Source of the DNA: Polyangium jinanense | Lineage (GTDB): Bacteria > Myxococcota > Polyangia > Polyangiales > Polyangiaceae | DNA length: 64,000 bases | NCBI RefSeq assembly: GCF_028435365.1 | Contig: NZ_JAGTJJ010000006.1 | Span: 310,001-374,000 of the forward strand | Direction of reading: 5' to 3' | Shown here: one piece after another, positions 18,032-25,607 of the stretch | Layout of the letters: the number at the start of each line of letters is the position of its first letter | Numbering within the stretch: position 1 is the first letter of the stretch | The notes under the pieces: generated by a model | What the model was told of the DNA's origin: nothing | The model's database searches: none | The model's input: only the letters and a program-made list of their open reading frames with translations | Translations under genes and position numbers: made by a program

Positions 18032-18153
18032 GGCGTCAGCTTACCATCGCGCCGCTCGCTCGATGAGGCCTCGGATCACGCGCTGCGGCGCGGCTTCCGG
18101 GCCCGAGCGCGCGTCATTGACAATCGACCCCATCCGCGCCATCTCGGAGCGCC
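18032..18153. promoter_or_regulatory. Divergent intergenic region, DUF2169 gene / kamDE
   Basis: A 122-bp space between the starts of the minus-strand DUF2169 gene and the plus-strand kamD. It must hold both promoters or their cores. No convincing -35/-10 pair and no cobalamin-riboswitch-like sequence can be recognised by eye. Confidence 0.4.
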
Positions 18154-19704
18154 ATGGCCAAGGTCCCCCTCGATCACGCGACCGTCGACGCGTGCCGCGC
18201 AGCGGCGGCCGCGATCGCCGACGACGTCCAGCGCTTCATCGACCGCCACACCACCGTGGGCCTCGAGCGCACCGTCGCGCGCGCCTACGGCGTCACGGGC
18301 GCGGATCCCGAGGGCACGCCGCTCGCGAACGCGCTCGTCGACCGCATCCACAAGGCGGGGCACACGGGCCGCGGCGTCGCCTACTTCCTCGGACGCGCGC
18401 TCGTCGAAGGCGCGAGCTCCGCGCAGGAAGCGGCCGAGCAGATCGCCTACGGCGGCGCCTCGCTCGACGTCGAGGGCGGCCCCACCACGAACGAATGCCG
18501 CGGCGCCCTGGAGCTCGAAACGCAGAAGGCGATCGCCCGCATCGACGAAGCTCGGCACGCGCGCACGCGGTTCAAGAGCCGCTTCCCCGAGCCCGAGCTC
18601 CCGCTCAAATACGTCATCGTCGCGACCGGCAACATCTACGACGACGCGGTCCAGGCCAAGGCCGCGAAGTTCGCCGGGGCGGACATCGTCGCGGTCATCC
18701 GCGCGACGGCGCAATCGCTCCTCGATTACGTGCCCGAGGGCCCGACGACCGAGGGGTATGGCGGGACGTACGCCACGCAGGAGAACTTCCGCATCATCCG
18801 CAAGGCCGCGGACGAGGCGAGCGAGGAGACCGGCAAATACCTCGCCCAGACGAACTACTCGTCGGGCCTGTGCATGAGCGAAATCGCGTGGATGGCGGCG
18901 GTCGAGCGGCTCGACATGCTCCTCAACGACGCGATGTACGGGATCCTGTTCCGCGACATCAACATGGAGCGGACGTTCGTCGATCAATACTTCTCGCGCC
19001 GGATCGTGGCGAGGAGCGGCATCGTCATCAACACGGGCGAGGACAACTACCTCACGACGGCGGACGCGGTCGAAAAAGCCCACACCGTGCTCGCCTCGCA
19101 GTTCATCAACGAGGCGTTCGCGCGGCGTGCGGGGCTCTCGGACGAGCAGATGGGCCTCGGGCACGCGTTCGAGATCGACCCTTGGCTCGAGGACAGCTTC
19201 CTCTTCGAGGTCGCGCAGGCGCAGCTCATCCGACAGATCTTCGACAAGCACCCGATCAAGTGGATGCCGCCCACGAAATTCAAGACGGGCGACGTCTTCC
19301 ACAGCCACGTGCACGACGCGATGTTCAACCTCGCGGGCATCATGACGCACCAGTCGATCGAGCTGCTCGGCATGTTCAGCGAGGCGATCCACACGCCCCT
19401 GCTCATGGACCGATTCCTCGCGCTGAAGAGCGCGAAATACATCTTCGGCACGGCCAGGCACCTCGGCGACGAGATCCAGTGGAAGCCCGGCGGCATCGTG
19501 GAGCGGCGCGCGAAGGAGGTGCTGCACAACGCGCACGAGCTTCTGGCCCAGGTGAAGGGCGAAGGCATCTGGGACGCGATCGGCCGGGGTGCGTTCGGCG
19601 ACGTGAAGCGCAAGCGCACGGGCGGAAAGGGGCACGCCGGCGTGGTGGCGCGTGATCCCGAGTATTTGAACCCGATCCTCGACGAGCTCGAAGGAGGCCG
19701 CTGA
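18154..19704 (+). CDS. kamD: Lysine 5,6-aminomutase, alpha subunit
   Basis: A 516-residue protein matching the large (TIM-barrel) subunit of D-lysine/beta-lysine 5,6-aminomutase, which migrates the terminal amino group of lysine from C6 to C5 using adenosylcobalamin and PLP. Recognisable segments include NALVDRIHKAGHTGRGVAYF, VIVATGNIYDDAVQAKAAKF, LDYVPEGPTTEGYGGTYATQ, FRDINMERTFVDQYFSRRI and NTGEDNYLTTADAV, all typical of KamD. The length equals the usual family length (~515). kamE follows after 2 bp, so the two subunits are co-translated. The enzyme is best known from anaerobic lysine fermenters; the other fermentation genes (kdd, kce, kal, kamA) are not in this window. Confidence 0.9.
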   Translation: MAKVPLDHATVDACRAAAAAIADDVQRFIDRHTTVGLERTVARAYGVTGADPEGTPLANALVDRIHKAGHTGRGVAYFLGRALVEGASSAQEAAEQIAYGGASLDVEGGPTTNECRGALELETQKAIARIDEARHARTRFKSRFPEPELPLKYVIVATGNIYDDAVQAKAAKFAGADIVAVIRATAQSLLDYVPEGPTTEGYGGTYATQENFRIIRKAADEASEETGKYLAQTNYSSGLCMSEIAWMAAVERLDMLLNDAMYGILFRDINMERTFVDQYFSRRIVARSGIVINTGEDNYLTTADAVEKAHTVLASQFINEAFARRAGLSDEQMGLGHAFEIDPWLEDSFLFEVAQAQLIRQIFDKHPIKWMPPTKFKTGDVFHSHVHDAMFNLAGIMTHQSIELLGMFSEAIHTPLLMDRFLALKSAKYIFGTARHLGDEIQWKPGGIVERRAKEVLHNAHELLAQVKGEGIWDAIGRGAFGDVKRKRTGGKGHAGVVARDPEYLNPILDELEGGR

Positions 19705-19706
19705 CC

Positions 19707-20462
19707 ATGGCGAAATGGCTACGCGCTTACGGAGACCGTGAAGGCGACGGGATGGTGCAAATGACCTTCACGCTCGCGCTCCTGCCCGGGGATCGCGCGC
19801 GGGAGGCGGCGAAGCGCTTCGCCGAGGCCCACGGCCTGAAAGACCCGCTCATCACCACGATGGAGCAATGCTCGCAGCAGCACACGTATTTCGTGGCTTA
19901 CGGGCACTCCGCGCACCAGATCGACGTCGACACCATCGACGTCGCCGAGCTCGCCGCGAAGCCGCTCTCCCGCGAGCAGATCGAGGCCATGGGCAAGGAG
20001 CTCGGCCGCAAGATCGTCGTGGTCGGCGCCTGCACCGGCTCGGACGCGCATACCGTCGGGATCGACGCGATCCTCAATTACAAGGGATTCGCCGGGGAAA
20101 AGGGCCTCGAGAGCTACAAGTGCTTCGACGCGCACAACCTCGGCGCGCAGGTCGAGAACGTCGAGCTCGCCGAGCGCGCGAAGGCGCTCGGGGCCGACGC
20201 GATCCTCGTCTCGCAGGTCATCACGCAGCGCAACTGCCACAAGGAAAACGCGGCGGCGCTCATCGATCTCCTGAAGAAACAAGGCGTCCGCGACAACTTC
20301 CTGCTGCTGCTCGGCGGTCCGCGCATCGACAACAAGCTCGCGCTCGAGCTCGGCTACGAAGGCGGCTTCGGCCCCGGCACGAAGCCTTCGGATGTCGCCG
20401 CCTTCGTGGCCGAGGAGGTTTTACGTCGCGCCCGTGGGAAACAGGTCGATCCGAGGCGGTAG
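19707..20462 (+). CDS. kamE: Lysine 5,6-aminomutase, beta (cobalamin-binding) subunit
   Basis: A 251-residue small subunit with a Rossmann-like cobalamin-binding domain. The B12 motif D-x-H-x-x-G is present as DAHTVG near residue 115, followed by GIDAILNYKGFAG; the Lys in NYKGFAG sits where I recall the PLP-binding lysine (K144 in the Clostridium sticklandii enzyme). Further landmarks are AHNLGAQVENVELAERAKAL, VSQVITQRNCHKENAAAL and LLGGPRIDNKLALELGYEGGFGPG. AAGGAGG lies about 10 bp before the ATG. Both cofactor ligands appear intact, so the enzyme should be active if cobalamin is available. Confidence 0.9.
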   Translation: MAKWLRAYGDREGDGMVQMTFTLALLPGDRAREAAKRFAEAHGLKDPLITTMEQCSQQHTYFVAYGHSAHQIDVDTIDVAELAAKPLSREQIEAMGKELGRKIVVVGACTGSDAHTVGIDAILNYKGFAGEKGLESYKCFDAHNLGAQVENVELAERAKALGADAILVSQVITQRNCHKENAAALIDLLKKQGVRDNFLLLLGGPRIDNKLALELGYEGGFGPGTKPSDVAAFVAEEVLRRARGKQVDPRR

Positions 20463-20484
20463 AGGACGACCCTGTTGCGCGGTC

Positions 20485-20623
20485 GTGACACTGGTACGCC
20501 GCCGTGACGCCCGCCGTCACGCGGGCGTGACAACGCTCCCCTGCCGGCGCGCGCGCGCCTCGGAAATCGGCTTCTTCGACGGGTCACGCGCTCCGGCACG
20601 CTCGTTGCGATGCACTCGGTCAC
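20485..20623. promoter_or_regulatory. Cluster of six GTGAC/GTCAC half-sites, including an 8-bp hairpin
   Basis: Between kamE and the next gene, GTGAC (or its complement GTCAC) occurs at 20485, 20504, 20516, 20527, 20583 and 20619. Within it ACGCCCGC (20507-20514) pairs perfectly with GCGGGCGT (20521-20528) around a 6-nt loop. There is no T-tract, so this is either a weak terminator after kamDE or an operator array for the downstream secreted-protein gene. Confidence 0.35.
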
Positions 20624-20665
20624 ACGGGCCACGATGCAATGGCCACAACCGGGAGCACGATTCCA

Positions 20666-21673
20666 ATGAGCAAGACGACCCTCACCAAGGCCGGCAGCCT
20701 CGCATTCACCTTCCCCCTGCTTCTCGCAGCCTCCACGATGGCCTGCGTCGGCGTGGACACCTCGGAGAACGAGGCGTTCGTCCCGACGATGGCCGATACC
20801 GAGTCCGCTCGGCTCAATGGCGACGGTGATTTCTACGGGCCGTCTGCGCGCGCCCTCCCGGAGCCGGAGGCCCGCGACAACAGCGCCCCGTGTGGGGATC
20901 AGACCCTCGCCGTGGTGCATGCCCGCTCCGGCGCCACGTACGTGTTCTGCGCCATGGGCAATGGGAAAACGGGCGTCCTGGAAGAGCTCCCCGCCGATGG
21001 GAGCGCGGTGAGCGTGCTCGATACGTACACGACGCCCACCGAGGTCCTGCGCGCCGTGGCACCCGAGAACATGGCGTTGCCCGACGACCTCGTCGCAGCC
21101 GTCGATCGGGGCGCCCGCACGATGGAGGAGTACCGGCCGCTGAAGCCGTTCACGCTCGGCGTCCCGAAGACGCCGTCGCCCATGACGATGGTGGGGAGCT
21201 ACTACTGCGACAACCCGACCGAGTGGTCCTATACGTACGGCTGGAACAACTCCTTCGTCCCGTTCATCGAGGAGTACGTCGAGGACTATGCCGATTGCTC
21301 GCTTCACCTCTGGACGAGCTCCGACACCGTGACGGCGCACCAGCACACGGCGAGCACCAACCCGGTCGCGGACGACTACGGTCCGCCGTACGCCACCGCG
21401 TGCGCGGCCAAGGAGCACGTCCTCTCGTGTAATGGCCAAACGCTGTTCGAGGCGTTCCAGAAGGAGACGCCGTCGGATCCCTGGGAGACCAAGCTCACCT
21501 ACTGGGTCTCGGACGGGGGCGTCGCGACGTGGAAGCTGTTCGCGTCCGACTGCCAGGCGAGCCACGACCGCGACGATATGCGTTACAAGGGGACCAGCGA
21601 GCCGGGCGCCTACCACAAATACTCGAACATCTTCATCAAGTGGCTCGGGGGCACTTCCTGCGTCTTCAAGTGA
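20666..21673 (+). CDS. Secreted (possibly lipo-) protein of unknown function
   Basis: A 335-residue protein starting at the ATG at 20666, supported by GGGAG about 10 bp upstream; an ATG at 20639 is in frame but lacks a ribosome site. The N-terminus (LAFTFPLLLAASTMAC) is a signal peptide; the Cys could be lipidated, although TMAC is a poor lipobox. The mature part has about eight Cys (e.g. SYYCDNPTEW, YADCSLHLW, ATACAAKEHVLSCNG, FASDCQASHDRDD) that could pair outside the cytoplasm, and it ends in IFIKWLGGTSCVFK. No family is recognised. It stands alone; the next gene is convergent. Confidence 0.6.
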   Translation: MSKTTLTKAGSLAFTFPLLLAASTMACVGVDTSENEAFVPTMADTESARLNGDGDFYGPSARALPEPEARDNSAPCGDQTLAVVHARSGATYVFCAMGNGKTGVLEELPADGSAVSVLDTYTTPTEVLRAVAPENMALPDDLVAAVDRGARTMEEYRPLKPFTLGVPKTPSPMTMVGSYYCDNPTEWSYTYGWNNSFVPFIEEYVEDYADCSLHLWTSSDTVTAHQHTASTNPVADDYGPPYATACAAKEHVLSCNGQTLFEAFQKETPSDPWETKLTYWVSDGGVATWKLFASDCQASHDRDDMRYKGTSEPGAYHKYSNIFIKWLGGTSCVFK

Positions 21674-21697
21674 GCCGCCTGGTAGGCGGGATCGGAC

Positions 21698-22540
21698 TCA
21701 TCGCAACGCCGCCGCGTGGTGCTCCACGTGGTCGCGCATGAACGTCGCGATGAAGTAATAGCTGTGGTCATACCCCGGCTGCATCCGCAGCGTCAGCGGA
21801 TGCCCCGCGGCCTCGCACGCCTCCCGGAACAGCTCCGGCTGCAATTCCCGCGCGAGGAATTGATCCGCGTCCCCCTGATCGATCAGGATCGAAAGCCGCT
21901 CCTTCGCCTCGCGCACGAGCGCTGTCGCGTCCCACGCCTTCCACACCTCCCGGTCCGCGCCGAGATACGCGGAGAGCGCTTTTTCGCCCCAGGGCACCCG
22001 GCTCGGCGCCACGATCGGCGAAAATGCCGACACCGATCGATACCGGCCCGGATGCTTCAGCGCGAGCACGAGCGCGCCGTGCCCGCCCATCGAATGCCCG
22101 AAGATCCCCCGACGGTCCGGGAGCGCCGGCAGGTGCGCCTCCACGAGCGCCGGCAGCTCCTCGGCCACGTATTGGTGCATCCGATAATGCCGCACCCACG
22201 GCTCTTCGGTCGCGTCCACGTAAAACCCGGCCCCTTGCCCGAGGTCGTAGGCCGGATCGTCCGCCACGCCCTCGCCGCGCGGGCTCGTGTCCGGCGCGAC
22301 CACGATGATCCCGTGCCGCGCCGCGTGCTCCTGCACGCCTGCCTTCGTCACGAAGTTCTGCTCCGTGCACGTGAGCCCGGAGAGCCAGTAGAGCACCGGG
22401 CAACGCCCGGACTCGACCTGCGGGGGCAGGTAGACGCCCACGTTCATGCTACAGCCGAGCGCGCGTGATTCGTGCCGCAGCACCTTCTGGTGGCCGCCGA
22501 AAGAGCGATTCGTCGAGACCTGGGTGAAGGGGTTCATCAT
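21698..22540 (-). CDS. fghA: S-formylglutathione hydrolase
   Basis: A 280-residue esterase-D-family alpha/beta hydrolase that hydrolyses S-formylglutathione to formate and glutathione in formaldehyde detoxification. The nucleophile elbow is GHSMGG (Ser), the catalytic His lies in GYDHSYYFIATFM, and DQGDADQFL supplies the acid region; LYWLSGLTCTEQNFVTKAG and APDTSPRGEGV are diagnostic of the family. The start is one of two tandem ATGs (22540/22537); a longer frame to 22606 would add residues absent from the family. It lies 41 bp after an aldo/keto reductase on the same strand. The partner formaldehyde dehydrogenase (frmA/adhC) is not in the window. Confidence 0.9.
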   Translation of the reverse strand: MMNPFTQVSTNRSFGGHQKVLRHESRALGCSMNVGVYLPPQVESGRCPVLYWLSGLTCTEQNFVTKAGVQEHAARHGIIVVAPDTSPRGEGVADDPAYDLGQGAGFYVDATEEPWVRHYRMHQYVAEELPALVEAHLPALPDRRGIFGHSMGGHGALVLALKHPGRYRSVSAFSPIVAPSRVPWGEKALSAYLGADREVWKAWDATALVREAKERLSILIDQGDADQFLARELQPELFREACEAAGHPLTLRMQPGYDHSYYFIATFMRDHVEHHAAALR

Positions 22541-22581
22541 GGCGGCTGCGAGACTACCCGAACAAGCCCCTGCCGCGCAAT

Positions 22582-23670
22582 TCAGAGCTCCGCGGTCGTC
22601 AGCCACTTCGGGTTCTTCTCGGTCCCGTCGAAGCGCTCGGTATTCTTGAACGGCTCGTACTGCCCGCTCCGGCCCGCCGGCGCCGTCCGCGCGAGCAGCG
22701 TCTCCTTCTCCTCCTTGCGCAACGGCTCGAACGTATAGGCCGTATGCAGCGCCTGCTCCAGCACGCCCGCCGTGTCACAGCCCGTGATCACCACTGACGT
22801 CGGCAAGGACATCGCATACCGCAGGCATTCCGGCGCGCTCACCAGGCCGCTCTCGAGCAGGATCCCCGACGCCAGCGGCTTCATTCCGAGCACGCCGATG
22901 TCGTGCTCCACGAGAACCGGCAAGACATCCTTCTCGAAGCTCTTGTAATGCGCATCCATCGGGTTCAGCGGCATCTGCACCGTGTCGAACGTGAACCCGT
23001 GCTCGAACCCCGCCTTCAGCATGGCCACCATGTACGCCGGATCCTTGTGCCCGGTAAAACCGATGTACCGCAGCTTTCCGGCCTGCTTCGCCGCGAAGAG
23101 CGCCTCCATCATCCCGTCCGGCCCGAAGACCCGCGCCGGATCGCTTCCGCGGATCACCTCGTGGATCTGCACGAGATCGATCACGTCCGTGCGCAGCCGC
23201 TTCAGCGATTGATCGAGCTGCTCGGCCGCCGATTGCCGCGTGCGGCCGTCGAGCTTCGTCATCAGGAACGCCTTCTGCCGGTATCCATCCTGGAGTGCCA
23301 CACCCATGCGGCGCTCGCTCTCGCCGTCGTTGTAATCCCAGCAGTTGTCCAGGAAATTGACCCCGTGATCCAGCGCCATCCGGATGATGCGGATGCTCTC
23401 CTGGGGGTCTTTTTGCATCCCGACGTGGAACCCCCCGAGCCCCACCACGCTCACGCGCTCGCCCGTCCGGCCGAGCACACGCGTCGGCATCGTCGCGCCG
23501 GCCGGGAGCGGGATGTCCCCTTCTCGCGGCGCGCCGGGACGCGGCCCGCGCGGCGGCGCATCCGATGAACCCGACCCGCCGCCATTGTCTCGCGTGGATG
23601 CACATGCGGTGAGCGCGAGGCCCACGCCGACCGAACCGATGAACGTGCGCCGCGTAAATCGTGCCACCAT
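22582..23670 (-). CDS. Tat-exported aldo/keto reductase
   Basis: A 362-residue protein. The ATG at 23670 gives a twin-arginine leader (RRTFIGSVGVGLALTACAS), whose terminal AC may also serve as a lipobox; sequence further upstream in this frame is out of phase with any signal. The AKR tetrad is visible as Asp in NFLDNCWDYNDG, Tyr in the same stretch, Lys in FLMTKLDGR and His in DLVQIHEV. The barrel continues through GKLRYIGFTGHKDP and GVLGMKPLASG. Substrate is unknown; Tat export implies folding with bound nicotinamide cofactor before transport. It lies between a methyltransferase and fghA on the same strand. Confidence 0.85.
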   Translation of the reverse strand: MVARFTRRTFIGSVGVGLALTACASTRDNGGGSGSSDAPPRGPRPGAPREGDIPLPAGATMPTRVLGRTGERVSVVGLGGFHVGMQKDPQESIRIIRMALDHGVNFLDNCWDYNDGESERRMGVALQDGYRQKAFLMTKLDGRTRQSAAEQLDQSLKRLRTDVIDLVQIHEVIRGSDPARVFGPDGMMEALFAAKQAGKLRYIGFTGHKDPAYMVAMLKAGFEHGFTFDTVQMPLNPMDAHYKSFEKDVLPVLVEHDIGVLGMKPLASGILLESGLVSAPECLRYAMSLPTSVVITGCDTAGVLEQALHTAYTFEPLRKEEKETLLARTAPAGRSGQYEPFKNTERFDGTEKNPKWLTTAEL

Positions 23671-23749
23671 GCGAGCCCCCGACGAGGCCGGCATTGCAGG
23701 GGACGTGCCGCGGCGCGGTCGGGCGAGCCCGGGCCGCGGGCGGAATCGA

Positions 23750-24394
23750 TTACTCCGTCCGCTCGATCGACACGAGCCACGCCTCCGCGTATCCCTTGCC
23801 GCCGAGCATGTGCTCGAACCGCGCCGGCCGGATCTGCCGCACCTTCCAGCCGGACGCGAATGCCGCGCGAAGATCCGCCTCCGAGAGCCGCCGCGGCCCC
23901 TCCGTGCCCGGCTCCTTGTCGCTCCAAACGAGCGCGTGATACATGCCGCCCGGACGAACCACGTGCGAAAGGCTCTCCACGTATCGCGGACGCATCTCGC
24001 TGCCGAACACGTGGAGCAGCCCCGAATCCAGCACCGTATCGAACGTCCGCCCGAGCATCTCGAGCTCCAGCGCATTGCCGCGCACGAATTGCACGGGCAC
24101 GGAGCTCCGCTCTGCGCGCGTCCGGGCCTTCGAAAGCGCGTTCTCCACCATGTCGAGCCCCGTCACCGCGTGCCCCCGCGCCGCGAGGAAAATCGCGTTG
24201 TCGCCCGGCCCGCAGCCCACGTCGAGCACGTCGCCGTGGAAGGCCCCCGCCTCCGCCAGCGCCACGATGTCCGCTTGCGGCCGGCCGATGTCCCAGGGCG
24301 CGTGCACGCCCTCCTCGTAGGCATGGTGGAACGCCGAGGGCTCCGGTGGAGCCGTCACGTCCCTCGTTCCTTCGCCTTCGCCTTCGCTTGCCAT
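23750..24394 (-). CDS. Class I SAM-dependent methyltransferase
   Basis: A 214-residue methyltransferase. The ATG at 24394 is supported by GAGGAGAGG about 8 bp upstream; an in-frame ATG at 24433 lacks such a site. Motif I is VLDVGCGPGDNAIFLAARG near residue 55, the acidic residue ending strand 2 is in VTGLDMVENAL, and motif IV is FDTVLDSGLLHVF. It resembles thiopurine-methyltransferase/TehB-like small-molecule enzymes; the substrate is not deducible. It is the first gene of a minus-strand trio with the aldo/keto reductase and fghA. Confidence 0.82.
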   Translation of the reverse strand: MASEGEGEGTRDVTAPPEPSAFHHAYEEGVHAPWDIGRPQADIVALAEAGAFHGDVLDVGCGPGDNAIFLAARGHAVTGLDMVENALSKARTRAERSSVPVQFVRGNALELEMLGRTFDTVLDSGLLHVFGSEMRPRYVESLSHVVRPGGMYHALVWSDKEPGTEGPRRLSEADLRAAFASGWKVRQIRPARFEHMLGGKGYAEAWLVSIERTE

Positions 24395-24584
24395 CACACC
24401 TCTCCTCGGTGTTTCCGGTTGGTCCCTCTCCATGCGGCGGCGCCTCCTCGGCGGCAAGGTTTTGCGCGCGCGCTTTCGTGCGCGGCTTCTTCGCGGCCTG
24501 CCGCGGGGCGCTTCGACCGGAAGGCTCGACGCCGGCGGACACGAGCGGTAGGAAAGAAGGATCCGCCGTCGTCGACCTCGCGCC

Positions 24585-25514
24585 ATGCGTCCCTCCCAAG
24601 CGCCCCTTTGCCTCCTTCCCTTTGCCCTCGCGGGCCTCGTCGGGGCCTGCCCGCGCGCCGCGGCGGCCGCGCCTCCGGGGCCCTCCGACGAGCAAAAACA
24701 GGCCTGCGCCGACGCCTCCGAGCAAGGCCAGGAGCTGCGCGACCAGGGCAAGCTCCTCGCCGCGCGCGAGCGCTTCCTCGCTTGCGCCGCGGAAGCCTGT
24801 CCGCCCATCATCCGCAAGGACTGCGCCGACTGGCTCGCCGACCTCGACGAGCGCACCCCCTCCATCGTCCTCGAGGCCCGCGGCCCCGAAGGCCAGGACC
24901 TCACCAACGTCCGCGTCCTCGAAGGTGAACGCGAGCTCGCCGCGTCCCTCGACGGCAAAGCGATCCCCCTCGATCCCGGCGAACACCGCCTCCGTTACGA
25001 GTGGCCGGGCGCCCCTTTCGTCGAGGAGCGAATCGTCCTCCGCGAAGGCGAACACCGCCGTCGCCTCTCCGTTCGATTCACGCCCCCCGCGCCTCCTCCG
25101 CCCAAAACCCCTGCGCCCGCCGCGCCTCCGCCGCGCCCCCTTCCCCTCGCGCCCCTCGTCCTCGGCGGCGTGGCCCTCGCGGGCGCCGCGGCATTCACCG
25201 GCCTCGCCGTGAGCGCGAAGAGCGATTACGATCACCTCGACAGGACCTGTGCGCCGCGCTGTACGGACGACCTCGTCGATCCCGTACGTACCAAGCTCAT
25301 TCTCGCCAACGTCTCCCTCGGCGTGTCCGTCGTCTCCCTGGGCGTCGCCACGGTCCTCTGGTTCACCCGCCCCCAGAATTCGCCCGGAAAAACCCCCACG
25401 ACCGCCTTTGCCATCACGCCCCTGCCCGGCGGCGCCGCGGCCTTCTTCGGCGGCCCCCTCCCGTTCGACGGATCGTCCCGCGCCAGGGTGATGGCCCCGA
25501 TCACCCCCCCATGA
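24585..25514 (+). CDS. Exported membrane protein with TPR-like N-terminus and proline linker
   Basis: A 309-residue protein of a layout common in myxobacteria: signal peptide (LCLLPFALAGLVGACPRAAAAA), a Cys-containing helical segment (ASEQGQELRDQGKLLAARERFLACAAEACPP) like a single TPR, a small beta domain (PSIVLEARGPEGQDLTNVRVLEG, LDPGEHRLRYEWPG), a PPAPPPPKTPAPAAPPP linker and two transmembrane helices (~residues 185-207 and ~240-262). Four Cys are placed to form disulfides. Function unknown. It is transcribed divergently from the methyltransferase across a 190-bp gap. Confidence 0.65.
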   Translation: MRPSQAPLCLLPFALAGLVGACPRAAAAAPPGPSDEQKQACADASEQGQELRDQGKLLAARERFLACAAEACPPIIRKDCADWLADLDERTPSIVLEARGPEGQDLTNVRVLEGERELAASLDGKAIPLDPGEHRLRYEWPGAPFVEERIVLREGEHRRRLSVRFTPPAPPPPKTPAPAAPPPRPLPLAPLVLGGVALAGAAAFTGLAVSAKSDYDHLDRTCAPRCTDDLVDPVRTKLILANVSLGVSVVSLGVATVLWFTRPQNSPGKTPTTAFAITPLPGGAAAFFGGPLPFDGSSRARVMAPITPP

Positions 25515-25574
25515 ACGAGCGGATCACCCCTCTCCCCCGGGCGCTTCGTTTCCGGCCGATTTCCTGATCCTCTC

Positions 25575-25607
25575 GCCCCGGCATGCCCGTTGCGATGGGG
25601 CCGGGGC
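25575..25607 (+). promoter_or_regulatory. Hairpin covering the ribosome-binding site of the DUF1552 gene
   Basis: GCCCCGGC (25575-25582) is perfectly complementary to GCCGGGGC (25600-25607). The second arm contains the only purine-rich ribosome site and ends at the base before the ATG at 25608. In mRNA this would form a GC-only 8-bp stem with a 17-nt loop that could limit initiation. Confidence 0.4.

Noticed and set aside
18032..18153. A cobalamin riboswitch before kamDE.
   Set aside because: The region is too short (122 bp, shared with a divergent gene) and no B12-box-like sequence was found.
15488..19655. Two very long plus-strand open frames (over 1100 codons each) across the DUF2169 gene and into kamD.
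   Set aside because: They are antisense or out of frame with well-supported genes. In the tandem repeat they would have non-synonymous changes while the minus-strand frame has none, and their composition is Arg/Ser/Pro shadow-like.
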